DNA of 7,441 nt from Nitrospirota bacterium (lineage in GTDB: Bacteria; Nitrospirota_A; Leptospirillia; Leptospirillales; Leptospirillaceae): the NCBI GenBank assembly GCA_021844275.1, contig JAKBTR010000089.1, forward strand, positions 1-7,441, given 5' to 3'. Shown here piece by piece: positions 6,501-7,441 of this stretch. The notes beneath the pieces were generated by a model. The model had not been told where the DNA came from. It made no database searches and saw only the letters and a list, made by a program, of their open reading frames with translations. Each line of letters starts with the position of its first letter. The first letter of the stretch is position 1. Position numbers and translations under genes: made by a program.

Positions 6501-6752
6501 TCAGTGTTTTCCGGAGTAACCGGAAAGAGTCGACTGACCGTTCTTGGATGGTTGGGGGGGATCCTCTTCGATCGGATATCCCCAGGGATCCCGTTTGGGA
6601 AGATCCGGAGGAAGCCTTTTCTGGAGAACTTTTTCGTGCTTCACGAAGCGCGAGATGCTGATCGAAACAAGAAAGATCAGGATCATTAACCCGGAGAGAA
6701 TGATCGCATAGTTGACAATCGAATTCAGGTTCAGGTGAGAAACAGTATCCAT
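6501..6752 (-). CDS. Small single-span membrane protein of unknown function
   Basis: This 83-residue protein begins MDTVSHLNLNSIVNYA. It has one strong membrane segment at about residues 13-34 (IVNYAIILSGLMILIFLVSI), followed by a basic stretch (SRFVKHEKVLQKR, about 34-46) and a proline-rich polar tail (RLPPDLPKRDPWGYPIEEDPPQP). The positive-inside rule places the C-terminus in the cytoplasm. I do not recognise the family. The ATG (6750-6752) lies 31 nt after the stop of the FdhE-like gene on the same strand, with AAGGGGG about 12 bases upstream, so it is probably co-transcribed. Its frame stays open upstream across the FdhE-like gene, but that extension is a shadow. Possible roles include an accessory or anchoring subunit of a membrane redox enzyme; this is speculation from context only. 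Confidence 0.68.
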   Translation of the reverse strand: MDTVSHLNLNSIVNYAIILSGLMILIFLVSISISRFVKHEKVLQKRLPPDLPKRDPWGYPIEEDPPQPSKNGQSTLSGYSGKH

Positions 6753-6783
6753 CGTTTTGAAGGCCCCCTTGCTCGCAGGAAGT

Positions 6784-7441
6784 TCAGGGCCGGGGGGTAT
6801 CGTATCCCGGCCGGATAATCGTTTCAAAGCGTTCCGGCGGCTGTCCCATCGGATGAAAACCCATCTCCTGGGCCGCCATATCAAGATGGATGCCAAGAAT
6901 TTCCTGAACGTCCGGATTGAGGACTTCGCCCTCTGAGCGCTGGTCCACGATTTTGATGTAGGACTGGCAACCCTCGCACGCCAGGAATCCCTGATTTTCT
7001 TCCGGATGCTTGTACATGAGATTGACCCTGTCGGGATCGTCGAGACCGCAGGCGGGGCAACCGTCAGACGGTTGAGCCATCCAGGAAAAGGAGCAGAAAA
7101 AGCAGAAATACCTTCGCCGGCCTTCCGAAAGAGCCTGACCGAGGGCAGCGGATCCCCCGCAGACGGGACACAAGGGGAAATCCCAGTCCAGACTCTCCCC
7201 CAGAAGCGTCCGGAGAGTTTCATGCAGACGCTCGAAAGAAACCCGGAGGGTCAGCTTGATCAAATGCATCAGAAGAGGCCCCGGAACGTCCATTTCCCGC
7301 GAAACCTGGTCCAGGTAGGAATCGTCCCGGGAAAGGATCGTCCGGATCAGCCAGGGCTCACTTCTCCCTGACACGCGGAGATAGGATGCGATCCGCTGGG
7401 CGAGAACCTCCTTCTCTCCTCCCCCCTGCCGCATCACTGTC
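6784..7441 (-). CDS. fdhE: FdhE-like formate dehydrogenase accessory protein (5' end possibly outside window)
   Basis: At least 217 residues are visible. Four CxxC pairs lie at residues 90-93 (CPVC), 112-115 (CFFC), 127-130 (CPAC) and 154-157 (CEGC), counting from the GTG at 7435-7437. After the last pair comes YIKIVDQ, then a D-V-Q-E-I-L-G-I-H-L-D-M-A-A-Q-E-M-G segment. This pattern of two rubredoxin-like metal-binding modules and the C-terminal LD-x-A-x-E-x-G stretch matches FdhE, a cytoplasmic iron-binding protein needed for formate dehydrogenase activity. E. coli FdhE is about 309 residues, with a longer region before the first CPVC. Here only 89 residues precede it, and the frame remains open to the right edge without a convincing ribosome binding site. 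The gene therefore probably begins outside the window. Local candidates are GTG at 7435-7437 and ATG at 7432-7434. The catalytic subunits are not visible. Confidence 0.82.
   Translation of the reverse strand, partial: TVMRQGGGEKEVLAQRIASYLRVSGRSEPWLIRTILSRDDSYLDQVSREMDVPGPLLMHLIKLTLRVSFERLHETLRTLLGESLDWDFPLCPVCGGSAALGQALSEGRRRYFCFFCSFSWMAQPSDGCPACGLDDPDRVNLMYKHPEENQGFLACEGCQSYIKIVDQRSEGEVLNPDVQEILGIHLDMAAQEMGFHPMGQPPERFETIIRPGYDTPRP

Noticed and set aside
6753..7223. Upstream in-frame extension of the small membrane protein to 240 residues
   Set aside because: The extension overlaps the FdhE-like gene in another frame and has no convincing composition; the ATG at 6750-6752 just after that gene is the sensible start.

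Overview
This window reads as a chromosomal segment of a Gram-negative bacterium: it encodes an outer-membrane TolC-type channel, inner-membrane-anchored periplasmic adaptors and an exported tetraheme cytochrome c. Every supportable gene lies on the minus strand, so the text order is the reverse of transcription. By eye the base composition is moderately GC-rich, with one sharp AT-rich block at about 6410-6452. The combination of EmrAB-type pumps, a c554-like cytochrome and an FdhE-type protein would suit a chemolithotroph such as a Nitrospirota/Leptospirillum-type organism. That assignment is only an impression from gene content.

Reading in the direction of transcription, the window opens (7441 to 6501) with the end of a probable formate-dehydrogenase-related unit. 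It holds an FdhE-like protein with four CxxC pairs, whose 5' end may lie outside the window, then an 83-residue single-span membrane protein of unknown function. A 104-base intergenic region (6397-6500) follows. It holds a weak hairpin and the AT-rich palindromic block that I read as promoter plus operator for the next unit.

From 6396 to the left edge runs one tightly packed seven-gene unit: TetR-family regulator; exported tetraheme cytochrome c; EmrA-like adaptor 1; EmrB-like 14-span MFS (DHA2) transporter 1; TolC-like outer membrane factor; EmrA-like adaptor 2; and the first 37 codons of EmrB-like transporter 2, cut by the window edge. Junctions are 10 nt apart, ATGA overlap, short overlap, ATGA overlap, 61 nt and 6 nt, which strongly suggests one operon. 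The 61-nt gap before adaptor 2 is the only loose joint, and I see no terminator in it.

The likely logic is that the TetR protein represses its own operon and senses a toxic compound. Two MFS/adaptor pairs then expel compounds across both membranes through one shared TolC-like channel, the only one in the window. The odd member is the cytochrome: its stop codon overlaps the start of adaptor 1, so it appears to be an integral part of the pump operon. Its role is not evident from sequence and is the most interesting question here. No RNA genes, mobile elements, CRISPR arrays or long repeats were seen, and no gene-free stretch exceeds about 105 bases.
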